From assembly GCA_034004605.1 (NCBI GenBank), contig JAVEWJ010000003.1:1-64000 (forward strand): 64,000 nucleotides of DNA, in the 5' to 3' direction. Below the pieces are notes generated by a model. That model was not told the DNA's origin, made no database searches, and worked only from the letters and a program-made list of their open reading frames with translations. Of the stretch, positions 17,127-25,740 are shown piece after piece. Both the position numbers and the translations under genes were made by a program. The stretch is from JAVEWJ01 sp034004605. GTDB taxonomy: Bacteria; Patescibacteriota; Gracilibacteria; UBA1369; LOWO2-01-FULL-3. Within the stretch, counting starts at the first letter, position 1; each line of letters opens with the position of its first letter.

Positions 17127-19187
17127 TTATTGTTTTAAGTCCAAAAAATAAACTGAGTCTTGATTGTAAACTCTTGTTTTTATTTTTTGTATTCCAATTT
17201 TTAAACGAAAATCTGCTTTTGCGTTTATTTTTTTTAACGTTGTGAATGCATTTCGGATCGAAGTTTCATCATAAAAACCACTTAACTGTTCCACTATTTG
17301 ATGATAAAAGATACATTTTCCCTTTATTTGTGAGGAAAGAATTGAATAGAGAATAGCTATTTTTATTTTATGACTTAATTGATTTTCTGTTTTTGTTCTC
17401 CTGTTTTCAAACTCAATTACAGACCAAATGATGGTCATAAGTTTTGGTTTTATATTTTCCTCAAAATCAATAATATCAACTTGTCTTGAATCAACCACAG
17501 GAATTGGTCCACCAAAAGTTCTGTCTCTTAATTTTAAAACTTCAGCTCTAAGATAAGGACTTAGATCGTTTTTTATTATTTTTTTCTCTAAAAATAAATC
17601 TTCGTTTTCCTCGATTAACTCAATGGGTGATTTTGACAAAGGTGTAAAAAAATAATCTCCCCAGTCAAAAAATTTGTAGCTAATAGAACTTGGCATATTT
17701 GATGTCTCTAAATAATAACCATTATCCAGAATTAGACGAATGCCTTGTTTTTGAAATTTTGTACTTAAAAATTTTTGAATATTGGACAGCTCATTTGATA
17801 ATTGCCTTCTGTCAATTTCGGGGTTTTTCTTATGTATTTGCTTAAATAATATTGAAAAACTTATTTTAAATCCCACTGCTGAAAATGCAGACAATGTTTT
17901 TATTATTTGTGCAGATAATGAACTTGTATAATATAAATGTGGAAAATGTTCTTTAATAATCTTTTGAAAGTAAGCATAATTAAAGAAAAAATCTCCAACT
18001 CTTGGGTAAAGTGAAGCTTCTTTATCTTCTTCATAGCTATCATAAGTGCCAAGAGCTTCCATATGAGTTTTTTTGGACATTCCGATGTTGTAATAGTGCG
18101 ATCCATAAATATCCAAAATTATCGGAGAATATGATTCATTTATTGAATTCAAATATCTGATATGAGAAATCATATTTCGAACTTGAAAAGGCGTTAAATT
18201 GTATTGTCTAAATGCTCTCACGATATTTTTTATTGTAAAAGGTCTGTTATGTACCATAAACATAAGTATTTCCTCCACAGGATATTCTTTGTACCTGTCA
18301 AAATGTGAACTTATTTCCTTTATTGCGGAAGGCAATATAGAATATAGTTCCTTTCTATGTTCGGAAGTTTTAAATAAATCATCGTCTTCTATGTCACTTG
18401 TATCTTTTGTTAGTACTGCTTGTAATCTATCTTGATCCCTAATAATTTTGAAACCGAGTTCATTTAATACTTCCTCTTTATCCACTGCAAGATAATCCAA
18501 TACTTGGTTTATATCTTTTTCATGAAGAATTTTTTGATATTTTTTTTGAATTATTTTTTTAAGGTAGTTTAGGTTTACCGCTCTTTCCCGAAAAGCTGAT
18601 TCCCTTAATAGAATCAGTAAATTGATTAAAATGTAGGACCTACTTTTTAGACTTGTTATCGCATTTTCCAAAACAATTCCCAAATGGTAAAAGTCTTCTT
18701 CACTTACTTCAAGAATCGGGTCAGTAAATTTCTCAACACCGTCTAATTCTGTGACATAATTTGTAAGAAAAAAATAAGAGGATTTTGAATTTTCAAAATA
18801 AACCTTTTCAACCTTAATTTGAGTTCTGATCATTATTTGAAGAAAATTTTGCCAGTCGCTTTCTTTTATTTCGAGACTTTCCGGTGCGTCAGACAATAGT
18901 TTATCCCTTGAAATAGCTTGAAAATTTATCGTGGATTCTGCCAATTTTTGAAGAAAGTAGCGGTGTTTTTCTGATAATGCTTTTGAAAATGTTTTACTTT
19001 TTCTTTTCAAAATTCCGTTTATTTTTAATTTAAATTCTTCAATATTTAAACTTATTTCTGAACAAACATCGGCTGGGAGTTCTAAAAATTCAGTTGCTTT
19101 TGGACAAAAGTCATGTGGTTGATCACAAAACTCGCTAATATATAAAGGCTTCTCTTGATGTGTTTCGAATGTGTCATATTCATGCAT
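17127..19187 (-). CDS. Large protein with apparent tandem winged-helix units (paralogue B)
   Basis: 686 aa, paralogue of the 706-aa protein at 10442-12562. Both share the block order LQAVLTK, EEILMFMVHNRPF / DILFFMMNHRPC, SYSPIILDIYG, MEALG and SLYP, and both end in an aromatic wing (NQDSVYFLDL here). Units that look like winged helices lie at about 190-262, 303-370, 425-500 and 610-684. Divergence is high, so the duplication is old. No signal or membrane segment. The stop lies 2 bp from the convergent gene at 16156-17124. DNA binding is inferred from the fold guess only. Confidence 0.68.
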   Translation of the reverse strand: MHEYDTFETHQEKPLYISEFCDQPHDFCPKATEFLELPADVCSEISLNIEEFKLKINGILKRKSKTFSKALSEKHRYFLQKLAESTINFQAISRDKLLSDAPESLEIKESDWQNFLQIMIRTQIKVEKVYFENSKSSYFFLTNYVTELDGVEKFTDPILEVSEEDFYHLGIVLENAITSLKSRSYILINLLILLRESAFRERAVNLNYLKKIIQKKYQKILHEKDINQVLDYLAVDKEEVLNELGFKIIRDQDRLQAVLTKDTSDIEDDDLFKTSEHRKELYSILPSAIKEISSHFDRYKEYPVEEILMFMVHNRPFTIKNIVRAFRQYNLTPFQVRNMISHIRYLNSINESYSPIILDIYGSHYYNIGMSKKTHMEALGTYDSYEEDKEASLYPRVGDFFFNYAYFQKIIKEHFPHLYYTSSLSAQIIKTLSAFSAVGFKISFSILFKQIHKKNPEIDRRQLSNELSNIQKFLSTKFQKQGIRLILDNGYYLETSNMPSSISYKFFDWGDYFFTPLSKSPIELIEENEDLFLEKKIIKNDLSPYLRAEVLKLRDRTFGGPIPVVDSRQVDIIDFEENIKPKLMTIIWSVIEFENRRTKTENQLSHKIKIAILYSILSSQIKGKCIFYHQIVEQLSGFYDETSIRNAFTTLKKINAKADFRLKIGIQKIKTRVYNQDSVYFLDLKQ

Positions 19188-19230
19188 ATTTACTGTAGAA
19201 AAAAATTATCTATTTAAACTTGAGTTTGGA

Positions 19231-19258
19231 TTTTTAAGTTTTTTTATTAAAATGTCAA
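19231..19258 (-). promoter_or_regulatory. Possible promoter of paralogue B
   Basis: Minus strand TTGACA (19258-19253), 16-nt spacer, TAAAAA (19236-19231). The -10 is weak. Confidence 0.3.
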
Positions 19259-19319
19259 CCCTTCTTTATATTGATAAAAAGTCGAATATGATATGATAAA
19301 GTCTAAATTTGACATTATT

Positions 19320-19871
19320 ATGGAAAAGGAAATTACAATAAAAAAGCAGACAATTCGTTATAAGGTGAAAAAGTGTAATTTTTCCAAAAGCCTTAAAATA
19401 TCGCTTTTCCCCGGACCACGCGTACTTGTAACTATGCCGAAATATTGTTCTTTTCGAAGGGCTGATACTTTCGTGAAGCAAAATTTTGATAAAATTATTG
19501 AGAACTTAAGTAAGTTTCGCGATTTTCGTCCCCTTCGGCTTATTAATCGCGATATGAATTATGAGAAAAACAAAGAAAAAGCTCGTGAATTAATTGATAA
19601 AATCCTTTCAATCTATAGTGCATATTATGGTTTTAAATACACAGGGTTCTCCGTTCGAAACCAGAGCAGTCGCTGGGGAAGTTGCAGCAGTAGAGCTCAT
19701 TTGAATTTTAATTACAAACTTCTTTTTCTTCCGCTTCGCCTTGCGGAATATGTGATTGTGCATGAACTTTGCCATCTAAAAGAGATGAATCATTCGGATA
19801 AATTTTGGAAGGAAGTTTCTCGGATTTTCCCAAACTACAGGGAGCTTGATAGGGAGCTTAAGAAATACTGA
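19320..19871 (+). CDS. YgjP-like metallopeptidase (M48/SprT-like, DUF45)
   Basis: 183 aa member of the YgjP/DUF45 zinc peptidase family. The active site is HELCHLKEMNHSDKFW (HExxH plus downstream His), preceded by the family's SSRWGSCSSRAHLNFN. Cytoplasmic, substrates unknown; often found near restriction or repair genes. The frame is open from ATG 19293, but a TTGATA/TATGAT promoter-like pair (19271-19276, 19292-19297) would place the transcript start after that codon, so ATG 19320 is preferred. Converges with the helicase gene with a 14-bp overlap. Confidence 0.85.
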   Translation: MEKEITIKKQTIRYKVKKCNFSKSLKISLFPGPRVLVTMPKYCSFRRADTFVKQNFDKIIENLSKFRDFRPLRLINRDMNYEKNKEKARELIDKILSIYSAYYGFKYTGFSVRNQSSRWGSCSSRAHLNFNYKLLFLPLRLAEYVIVHELCHLKEMNHSDKFWKEVSRIFPNYRELDRELKKY

Positions 19872-21258
19872 TTTTTTCTTCAATTTCAGCCTTAAATGTT
19901 TTCAACTTTCCCGCGGTTCTGTCATTGCTTTTGTCCGTATTTTTTTCCAAGAAATCGATGATGCGCTGATCCGTCCAAATATGTCTTTTTTGAATTGGAC
20001 GCTTAAGAAGAAGTCCGTTTAAATTTGTAGCTCTACTTATAGCCACATAAACCTGTCCTTGAGCGAAGGCCCCGAATCCGATATCAACAATCACATTATC
20101 AAATGTCTTGCCCTGGCTTTTATGGATTGTAACCGCCCATGCAAGCCGAATCGGATACTGTGTAAAGGACCCGATTTTTTCCGCATCGATTTTGCCCGTT
20201 TCTTTTTTTATCGTATATGCGAAAATTTCCCAAGTGTGAGGTGAAACCGTGATATATTTTCCGTCGTTGTCTTTTATTTCCAATACATCCATAGAAAGAG
20301 CTTCGTCGTAATAAATATCGGTAATTTTGCCAACGGTACCGTTTACCCACCTGCCCATAGGATCATTATTTAGAAGCATTACCTGGGAATCTTTTTTTAC
20401 ACTTAAATTTTCGGCCGTGGGATAATGTTTGAAATCGAATTTCCCTTCAACCGTCGCGAGGTAGCTTCGCTGTTCTCCTGAAATTGAGTTTAGTTTGATT
20501 TGGTTTATTCTATCGGCTGCTGCATTTGTGGTAGTGAGAGTAATGTAAAATTTGTCAGGGTCAATTTCATTTTCCTGTATGCGACTTCTTTCGTTAAGGA
20601 TTTCAAGATCTAGATCTTCGACCGTGTTGTTTCTGATTTTGTTTAAAATATCAATAAAATCCCCTTCGTGTTGGCGGTATACTTTTTGAAGCTCCACGAT
20701 TTTCAAAAGTAAATTTTCCATAACTTTTGCATCGAAAAAATACGGGCTTTCATAAAAGCTACGAAAAAGCTCCTTTTCGCTCTGTGTACTTACCACTGGT
20801 GGCAACTGAAAAAGATCTCCAATAAAGACCATCTTTTTCCCTCCGAAAGGAAGCGGTGAATTTAAATTTTTTCTCATTGATTCATCAACCAAATCGAGTA
20901 AATCCGCTCTAACCATCGAAACTTCATCAACAATTATCATGTCCAGGCGATGCAAAAGTTCGCGCATTTTTTGGGTAGGTTTTTTCTGAGACCTAATCTT
21001 TGAAACCGTGGTGGTCGGTTTGAATTTGAAAAAAGAGTGAATTGTCTGGCCCTGAACATTAAGGGCGGAAACTCCCGTAGGTGCAAGGACGGCTACATTT
21101 TTATTGCTGTTGTCGATGTAGTGACGAAGAAGAGTTGATTTGCCCGTGCCGGCCTTTCCCGTGAGAAAAACAGTCCTTATTTCTTCGTTTTCAAGAAAAT
21201 CTATGGCTTTTTTGAAGTCTTCGTTGATCTCTATTCCGCTTATAAGTTGGCTTGGCAT
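19858..21258 (-). CDS. PIF1/RecD-like superfamily 1 helicase
   Basis: 466 aa SF1B helicase. Walker A is TGKAGTGKST (about residues 35-44), followed by LAPTGVSALNVQGQTIHSFF (motif Ia), the Walker B IIVDEVSM (about 112), IGDLFQLPP (motif III), and motifs V/VI in WAVTIHKSQGKTF and VYVAISRATN near the C-terminus. These are 5'-3' DNA helicases acting at G-quadruplexes, stalled forks or recombination intermediates. Shorter than eukaryotic Pif1 and lacking extra domains, as usual for bacterial members. Confidence 0.92.
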   Translation of the reverse strand: MPSQLISGIEINEDFKKAIDFLENEEIRTVFLTGKAGTGKSTLLRHYIDNSNKNVAVLAPTGVSALNVQGQTIHSFFKFKPTTTVSKIRSQKKPTQKMRELLHRLDMIIVDEVSMVRADLLDLVDESMRKNLNSPLPFGGKKMVFIGDLFQLPPVVSTQSEKELFRSFYESPYFFDAKVMENLLLKIVELQKVYRQHEGDFIDILNKIRNNTVEDLDLEILNERSRIQENEIDPDKFYITLTTTNAAADRINQIKLNSISGEQRSYLATVEGKFDFKHYPTAENLSVKKDSQVMLLNNDPMGRWVNGTVGKITDIYYDEALSMDVLEIKDNDGKYITVSPHTWEIFAYTIKKETGKIDAEKIGSFTQYPIRLAWAVTIHKSQGKTFDNVIVDIGFGAFAQGQVYVAISRATNLNGLLLKRPIQKRHIWTDQRIIDFLEKNTDKSNDRTAGKLKTFKAEIEEKISIS

Positions 21259-21366
21259 TTCAGGTGTGTATTTATGTACCTTATTTTTACTTTAGACATT
21301 GGCTTTTTTCAAGATGGAAAATAAATTAGAATTGTTGAGACTTCGAAAATATTTTGTATTAATGAT

Positions 21367-22179
21367 ATGGACGACTTATCTCCACAAATAAAGGAAAAAT
21401 CTTTGAAACTTTGGACGCGCGATTCGTACTTTTTGTTTTCGGTTTTTGTGTTGAGCGTTTTTGTGGTGATGTATTTTTGGTGGCCTCTTGCGAAATCTTA
21501 TTTTTGGAGGATGAACCTTTCCGGGGATTTGGCTATTAATGCCGACTATCTTTTACTGGGGATATTCGCTTTTATGACTTTTGCAATGATTCTCCGCGCC
21601 AATATTAAACGAGATATTTTATTGGTTTTTGTGGCTGCAATTGGAGGACTTGTAATTGAGGCTTGGGGCACCCAAACGAATCTTTGGTTTTATTATACGG
21701 CCGAGCGCCCTCCTCTTTGGATTATACCGGCATGGCCGATTGCATCCCTTACAATTGACCGAATAAGTCGTTTTTTTGAATATATATATAAAAGTTTTTT
21801 TTCGAATTTTGACCTTAGGATTTTTTTTAAAATTTCTTATTTTTCGGTGTTTTCGTTTTTTTTGATGCTAATGATTTCGTTTATTGATGTATCTATTAAT
21901 AAACCTTTGAGTATTTTTGCGCTCATTTTTTGTGTTTATCTGATTTTTAGCCCGTTTAAATACCGTCGAACTCTATTTATTTTTATCGCCGGAGCACTTC
22001 TTGGATGTTTTCTGGAACTATGGGGCACAACTCGCCATTGCTGGACTTATTACACACTTGAAACTCCCCCACTATTCGCCGTATTGGCGCATGGAATGGC
22101 GAGTGTGGCTTTTTATAGGGTTCAAAGAATGCTATTTTTTAATATAAAAATATGGACAAAATTGCGTTTCCTAGAATGA
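21367..22179 (+). CDS. Integral membrane protein with internal duplication
   Basis: 270 aa, about seven hydrophobic helices. It contains the same block twice: IEAWGTQTNLWFYYTAERPP (about residues 98-117) and LELWGTTRHCWTYYTLETPP (about 218-237), each preceded by a Gly-containing helix and followed by an Ala/Pro-rich helix. The conserved E-x-W-G-T, W-x-YYT-x-E-x-PPL pattern suggests an active or binding site formed by two pseudo-symmetric halves. Family not recognised. Its last 28 nt overlap the start of the next gene, so the two are translationally linked. Confidence 0.75.
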   Translation: MDDLSPQIKEKSLKLWTRDSYFLFSVFVLSVFVVMYFWWPLAKSYFWRMNLSGDLAINADYLLLGIFAFMTFAMILRANIKRDILLVFVAAIGGLVIEAWGTQTNLWFYYTAERPPLWIIPAWPIASLTIDRISRFFEYIYKSFFSNFDLRIFFKISYFSVFSFFLMLMISFIDVSINKPLSIFALIFCVYLIFSPFKYRRTLFIFIAGALLGCFLELWGTTRHCWTYYTLETPPLFAVLAHGMASVAFYRVQRMLFFNIKIWTKLRFLE

Positions 22180-23300
22180 ATGCCGATACATTTCATCCCT
22201 GTATTCATGTATTTACGAATTATTGGATTGCTCCAAAGGTTCAACTTGCTTGCGAAAATATAAAGTCTTTTTTGTTTAATGATCCCAATTTTAAAACTTC
22301 ATTTGAAGGGCCTTTTGGTAGAGCGCAGGTTAGTATTCAAACGGAAATGACCGTTGCCGAATTCAGTGGACATAGCAAAGTTTCCGATGCTTTCGATCTA
22401 CTTGATCAAAGGCTTGATGCCTTATTTGAAGCCGGTTTTGCCGTTCACCTTCTTCTTCCTCTTCATGAATTTCCAAAAGATCCATACTGGCAAGGTATCG
22501 ATTGGACTAAATATAAAAATTCCTGGCCGGGTGGTTTTTTTGATCCATATCAACCCTCGTTAAATGCTGATAATTGCGCTTACGATCTTCTTTCGGAATT
22601 GTTTCAAAAACCGATAATCGAACATCTCATTGAAACCGGTAGAATGGAAAATATTTCAGTTATCTATTTATTGAACGAATTTGCTTATCCGTCGAACACA
22701 TTGCTTGATAATGCCTCCAATTGGGATAATGATCCCGATTGGAAAAATATACGAGCGCAGGCGCTGTTTCAAACTGCCAAAAGGATTCTTAATAACGGTC
22801 GAACTTATGCAAATGGTAGCGTTCCTGTTGGCCTTAAATTTGCGGAACTTATAAGTCCTAATACCGGATTTACTCCTTGGAATAGCGAACAACCCGATCA
22901 GCTTGAAAACATAACAAATTTAATGAGGGACAATGATGATGTTTTCGCCTATGATTTATATTTCAATGACGGAAATAATTTTGATGAACCAAACAGAAAT
23001 AGGATTTTACCTTTCTTGAAAGATTTTAAACCGGGATTTTTTGAAATAGGAGAATCCGCTTATTGGTGCGAAGGAGGTCCAGACCAATTTACAGTAGGTA
23101 GAAGAACCAATGCAGATGATATTTCCGGAGCCGTTTCTGCATGGGAAATTCCCAAGGGATACAATCTTTTCGGATGGAATACCGGATCTTGTTTTGCAAT
23201 TGCGGATGATTCGACTCAATTACCTTATCCCGACAGCTTTGAGGAAGCCAAAGGTATTATAAAACTAATCGAAATGGTTACAGGTAAAAGTGTTTTTTAA
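22152..23300 (+). CDS. Glycoside-hydrolase-like TIM-barrel protein (clan GH-A type)
   Basis: 382 aa, no signal peptide. The pattern suggests a clan GH-A barrel: a strand ending in a catalytic-type Asn-Glu (VIYLLNEFAYP, about residue 175) and a later strand ending in Glu (FFEIGESAYW, about 298), matching the usual acid/base and nucleophile positions on strands 4 and 7. Other barrel-like features are HLLLPLHEFP and VFAYDLYFNDG. No exact GH family recognised and activity is inference. It overlaps the upstream membrane protein by 28 nt, so the two probably act together. Confidence 0.65.
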   Translation: MDKIAFPRMNADTFHPCIHVFTNYWIAPKVQLACENIKSFLFNDPNFKTSFEGPFGRAQVSIQTEMTVAEFSGHSKVSDAFDLLDQRLDALFEAGFAVHLLLPLHEFPKDPYWQGIDWTKYKNSWPGGFFDPYQPSLNADNCAYDLLSELFQKPIIEHLIETGRMENISVIYLLNEFAYPSNTLLDNASNWDNDPDWKNIRAQALFQTAKRILNNGRTYANGSVPVGLKFAELISPNTGFTPWNSEQPDQLENITNLMRDNDDVFAYDLYFNDGNNFDEPNRNRILPFLKDFKPGFFEIGESAYWCEGGPDQFTVGRRTNADDISGAVSAWEIPKGYNLFGWNTGSCFAIADDSTQLPYPDSFEEAKGIIKLIEMVTGKSVF

Positions 23301-23326
23301 TATAAATATTTTTCAATTTATATAAA

Positions 23327-24250
23327 CTACAAAATTGAAACCCAAAAAGGTAGTGTTAGGACTGATAAGATTGTTGATAAAACTATGGATTTTGCAATAA
23401 AATTTTTGTCTAGTTTATATTTATCAGTAAGTGCAAAAGGAGTTATGGCCAGTGGCATAGCTGCTTCGATTATTGATACTCCAAAATCTTTCGGATTTAG
23501 TTGAAGTGTTCTTAAAACAAGATAAAAAACACCTGGAACTAAAATTAGTACCAATAATGAAAAAATTGCTATTGGTATCCAATCTTTTAGTTTTCCAAGC
23601 TTTGATTTTCCTATAAACAAACCGATGACAATCAAGACAGTTGGTGTAACTGAGGCACTTATCATATCTAGGGATTTGAAAACTATTTGTGGTAATTGAA
23701 TTTGAAAATAGCCTATTATGATCCCGAAAAAACAGGATAATAATAATGGGTTTTTTATTAATTTCAGAACTGTTGTTTTTGCAATTTTTTCGTTTTTTTC
23801 CTTTATCGAATTATCTAAAAAGGCAATACCAATTGTAAAAATCCAAAATAAGTAAACGCCAATAATAAGGCTTACTTGAGGCAATATTTCCGCACCTTTA
23901 ATAGAAGATAAAACTGGAATTCCAAGATATGCAACATTTGAAAACGCCAAGCAAATAAAAAATGTTCTAAAGAATACTTTATTAAATTTAAGTAATTTCC
24001 CTAGAAAATAGGCAAATATTAAACTCGTTATAACTAAAAATGAATTTGATATTATCAAAGAGGCTTGATCTTTAAAGGAAAAAGATGTTCTAGATAGACT
24101 TGCAAAAATTAAGACTGGAAGTCCAATCTTTAGTGCAAATTCGTTGAAAACTTTTGACCAATCATCACCAATTCTGAAATATTTTTGCCCTATTGCCGTT
24201 GCTAGAATTATGAGAAATAAAGGTGAAATTATTGTTAGGATTTCTATCAT
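23327..24250 (-). CDS. AEC family transporter (auxin efflux carrier-like)
   Basis: 307 aa, ten predicted helices in two halves, fitting the AEC/BASS-like family. Typical segments are FALKIGLPVLIFASLSR near helix 2, AFSNVAYLGIPVL in helix 4 and the C-terminal AAMPLAITPFAL. Bacterial members export or import organic acids such as malate; the substrate here cannot be told. Single gene, first ATG used, no SD. Confidence 0.88.
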   Translation of the reverse strand: MIEILTIISPLFLIILATAIGQKYFRIGDDWSKVFNEFALKIGLPVLIFASLSRTSFSFKDQASLIISNSFLVITSLIFAYFLGKLLKFNKVFFRTFFICLAFSNVAYLGIPVLSSIKGAEILPQVSLIIGVYLFWIFTIGIAFLDNSIKEKNEKIAKTTVLKLIKNPLLLSCFFGIIIGYFQIQLPQIVFKSLDMISASVTPTVLIVIGLFIGKSKLGKLKDWIPIAIFSLLVLILVPGVFYLVLRTLQLNPKDFGVSIIEAAMPLAITPFALTDKYKLDKNFIAKSIVLSTILSVLTLPFWVSIL

Positions 24251-24575
24251 TTTTTATTTTTTTAATTATTATTATTTATATATCTATTATCTCAATTTCT
24301 CCTTCGAGCTTATTGTGATAACTTGCTTGTGCTTCGGCGCTTTGCATCTTTAATTTGTTTTTTCCCACTGTGATTTAGCCATTTCAGGATATCCGGAAAT
24401 CAACGATTCGTTTGAAAAAAACTGACACTAATTCGTTGAAAACTTTCTCTTGAGAGTTCGTTTCTTTATCTTGTGTCAGCTGTTCGATATTTTGTTTTAG
24501 CATTGTTGTAGTTTTATTATTTCTTCGTATTATACCATTTTTTATAAATTATTACATGGTTTTTAACTTACAAAA
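24251..24575. other. 325-bp region without an intact gene
   Basis: AT-rich spacer between the AEC gene and the broken HD-domain gene. It contains a short minus-strand reading frame (see next entry) and nothing else that I can support. Confidence 0.5.
24384..24503 (-). pseudogene. Possible broken small ORF
   Basis: ATG at 24503 opens 39 codons of a polar helical peptide (MLKQNIEQLTQDKETNSQEK...). In a neighbouring frame just before its stop, a basic segment (DILKWLNHSGKKQIKDAKRR) continues to about 24310. One missing base would join them to a protein of about 65 aa. It follows on the same strand as the broken HD gene. Weak evidence: it may be chance. Confidence 0.25.
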
Positions 24576-25414
24576 CTACACTTTTAAAATTTTTTTGAAT
24601 TCAGCAAACATTTCTTGAGCTTGTTCAACTTTTATTCTTTGATGAATCTTTTCTTCTTCAGATTCATATTTGTCGAAAGACGACTCTTCTTCTAATATTT
24701 CTGTAAGCATTTTGGATATTGTAGAAATATTATCAATTAAATATTCTGTTACATATGGAAATTGATTTGCGAGTATTATCAAATTACTAATTTGATTTCC
24801 CAATACATTTGAAACTAGAAATTTTAAATGTAACGCAATATCTTTGCATTCTTCCCGGTGAGAGGCATTCCAAGCTATAATTGCAGTTCTTAAGTATCCA
24901 ATTCTTTCAATTGCATTAAATACACTAAATAAAGGATGTGTTTTATCAAATAATATTTTTGTATTTCATTTGGATCTATGTTTAATGTTGATTCAAAAAG
25001 AATAGTCTGAAAAAGATTTGTTGCAATTTTTGATTCTTCGTTTTCATCTGAATCTGTTTTTTGGTCATATGAGATATCTCCTATTTTTGCCTCTGCAATG
25101 TCGTGAATAATAGAAGTCAACAAGAGAATATTTACTTCATCATTTGAAAACTTCCCTTTTTGCTTTTCCAAAAATATTCTTGTTAAACCATATGTTAGAC
25201 GCATATGGTTTAAATTGTTTACATCCGCTCCAAGAATTTTTATCCATCTTTCATTTGATACTGTTGTTGGTTTGTATCTCTCATAGCGAACTTGACTATT
25301 TAGTATTTTCCCATCATCTGAATTACAAAAATTTTGAAAAATTTCCATAATTCTATTGGCCATTACTGGATTGATGGTTGTCTTTTGTCTTGTGGAATTT
25401 AAATTTTCTAACAT
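24576..25414 (-). pseudogene. HD-domain phosphohydrolase gene with a single-base frameshift
   Basis: Two adjacent frames encode one protein. The first part, from ATG 25414, holds an HD-type metal site (LLTSIIHDIAEAKIGDIS; also NHMRLTYG upstream) and reaches a stop near 24890. From about 24950 the next frame continues naturally (FDKTHPLFSVFNAIERIGYLRTA) through a helical C-terminus to 24576. Adding one T to the run TATTATTTGAT (minus strand, near 24948-24951) restores about 280 codons. HD proteins of this kind are nucleotide or 5'-deoxynucleotide phosphohydrolases. A sequencing error in the homopolymer and a true mutation are both possible. A TTG at 25474 is rejected as the start. Confidence 0.75.
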
Positions 25415-25613
25415 TAATTTGTTCTTACTAATATTGGTATATGGAATACAACCATGACTTAAAATCTTTAACAAGGCTTTTTACTAAATACTATTTGGCT
25501 TTTGATTTTTGGATTCTTATTTAAGTATTTATAATGTTTTTTGTGCCAATTTTTTTAAACAAAAAAATGAATTCGATTAATTTCGGATTCAAATATATTA
25601 CTTTAATTATTTT

Positions 25614-25688
25614 TGGAGCGGATAACGGGAATCGAACCCGTGTCTCTGCCTTGGCAAGGCAATGTAATAGCCATTATACGATATCCGC
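25614..25688 (-). tRNA. tRNA-Gly (anticodon GCC)
   Basis: On the minus strand the acceptor stem GCGGATA/TATCCGC closes the molecule. The anticodon stem TTGCC/GGCAG region holds loop TTGCCAA with anticodon GCC. The T arm is ACGGGTTCGATTCCCGT. The discriminator T and the encoded CCA (25616-25614) follow. Confidence 0.95.
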
Positions 25689-25740
25689 CAGTGTTGTGTG
25701 AAGTCTTTTGAATTACGGGCGTATTTTATTGGATAGTTTT

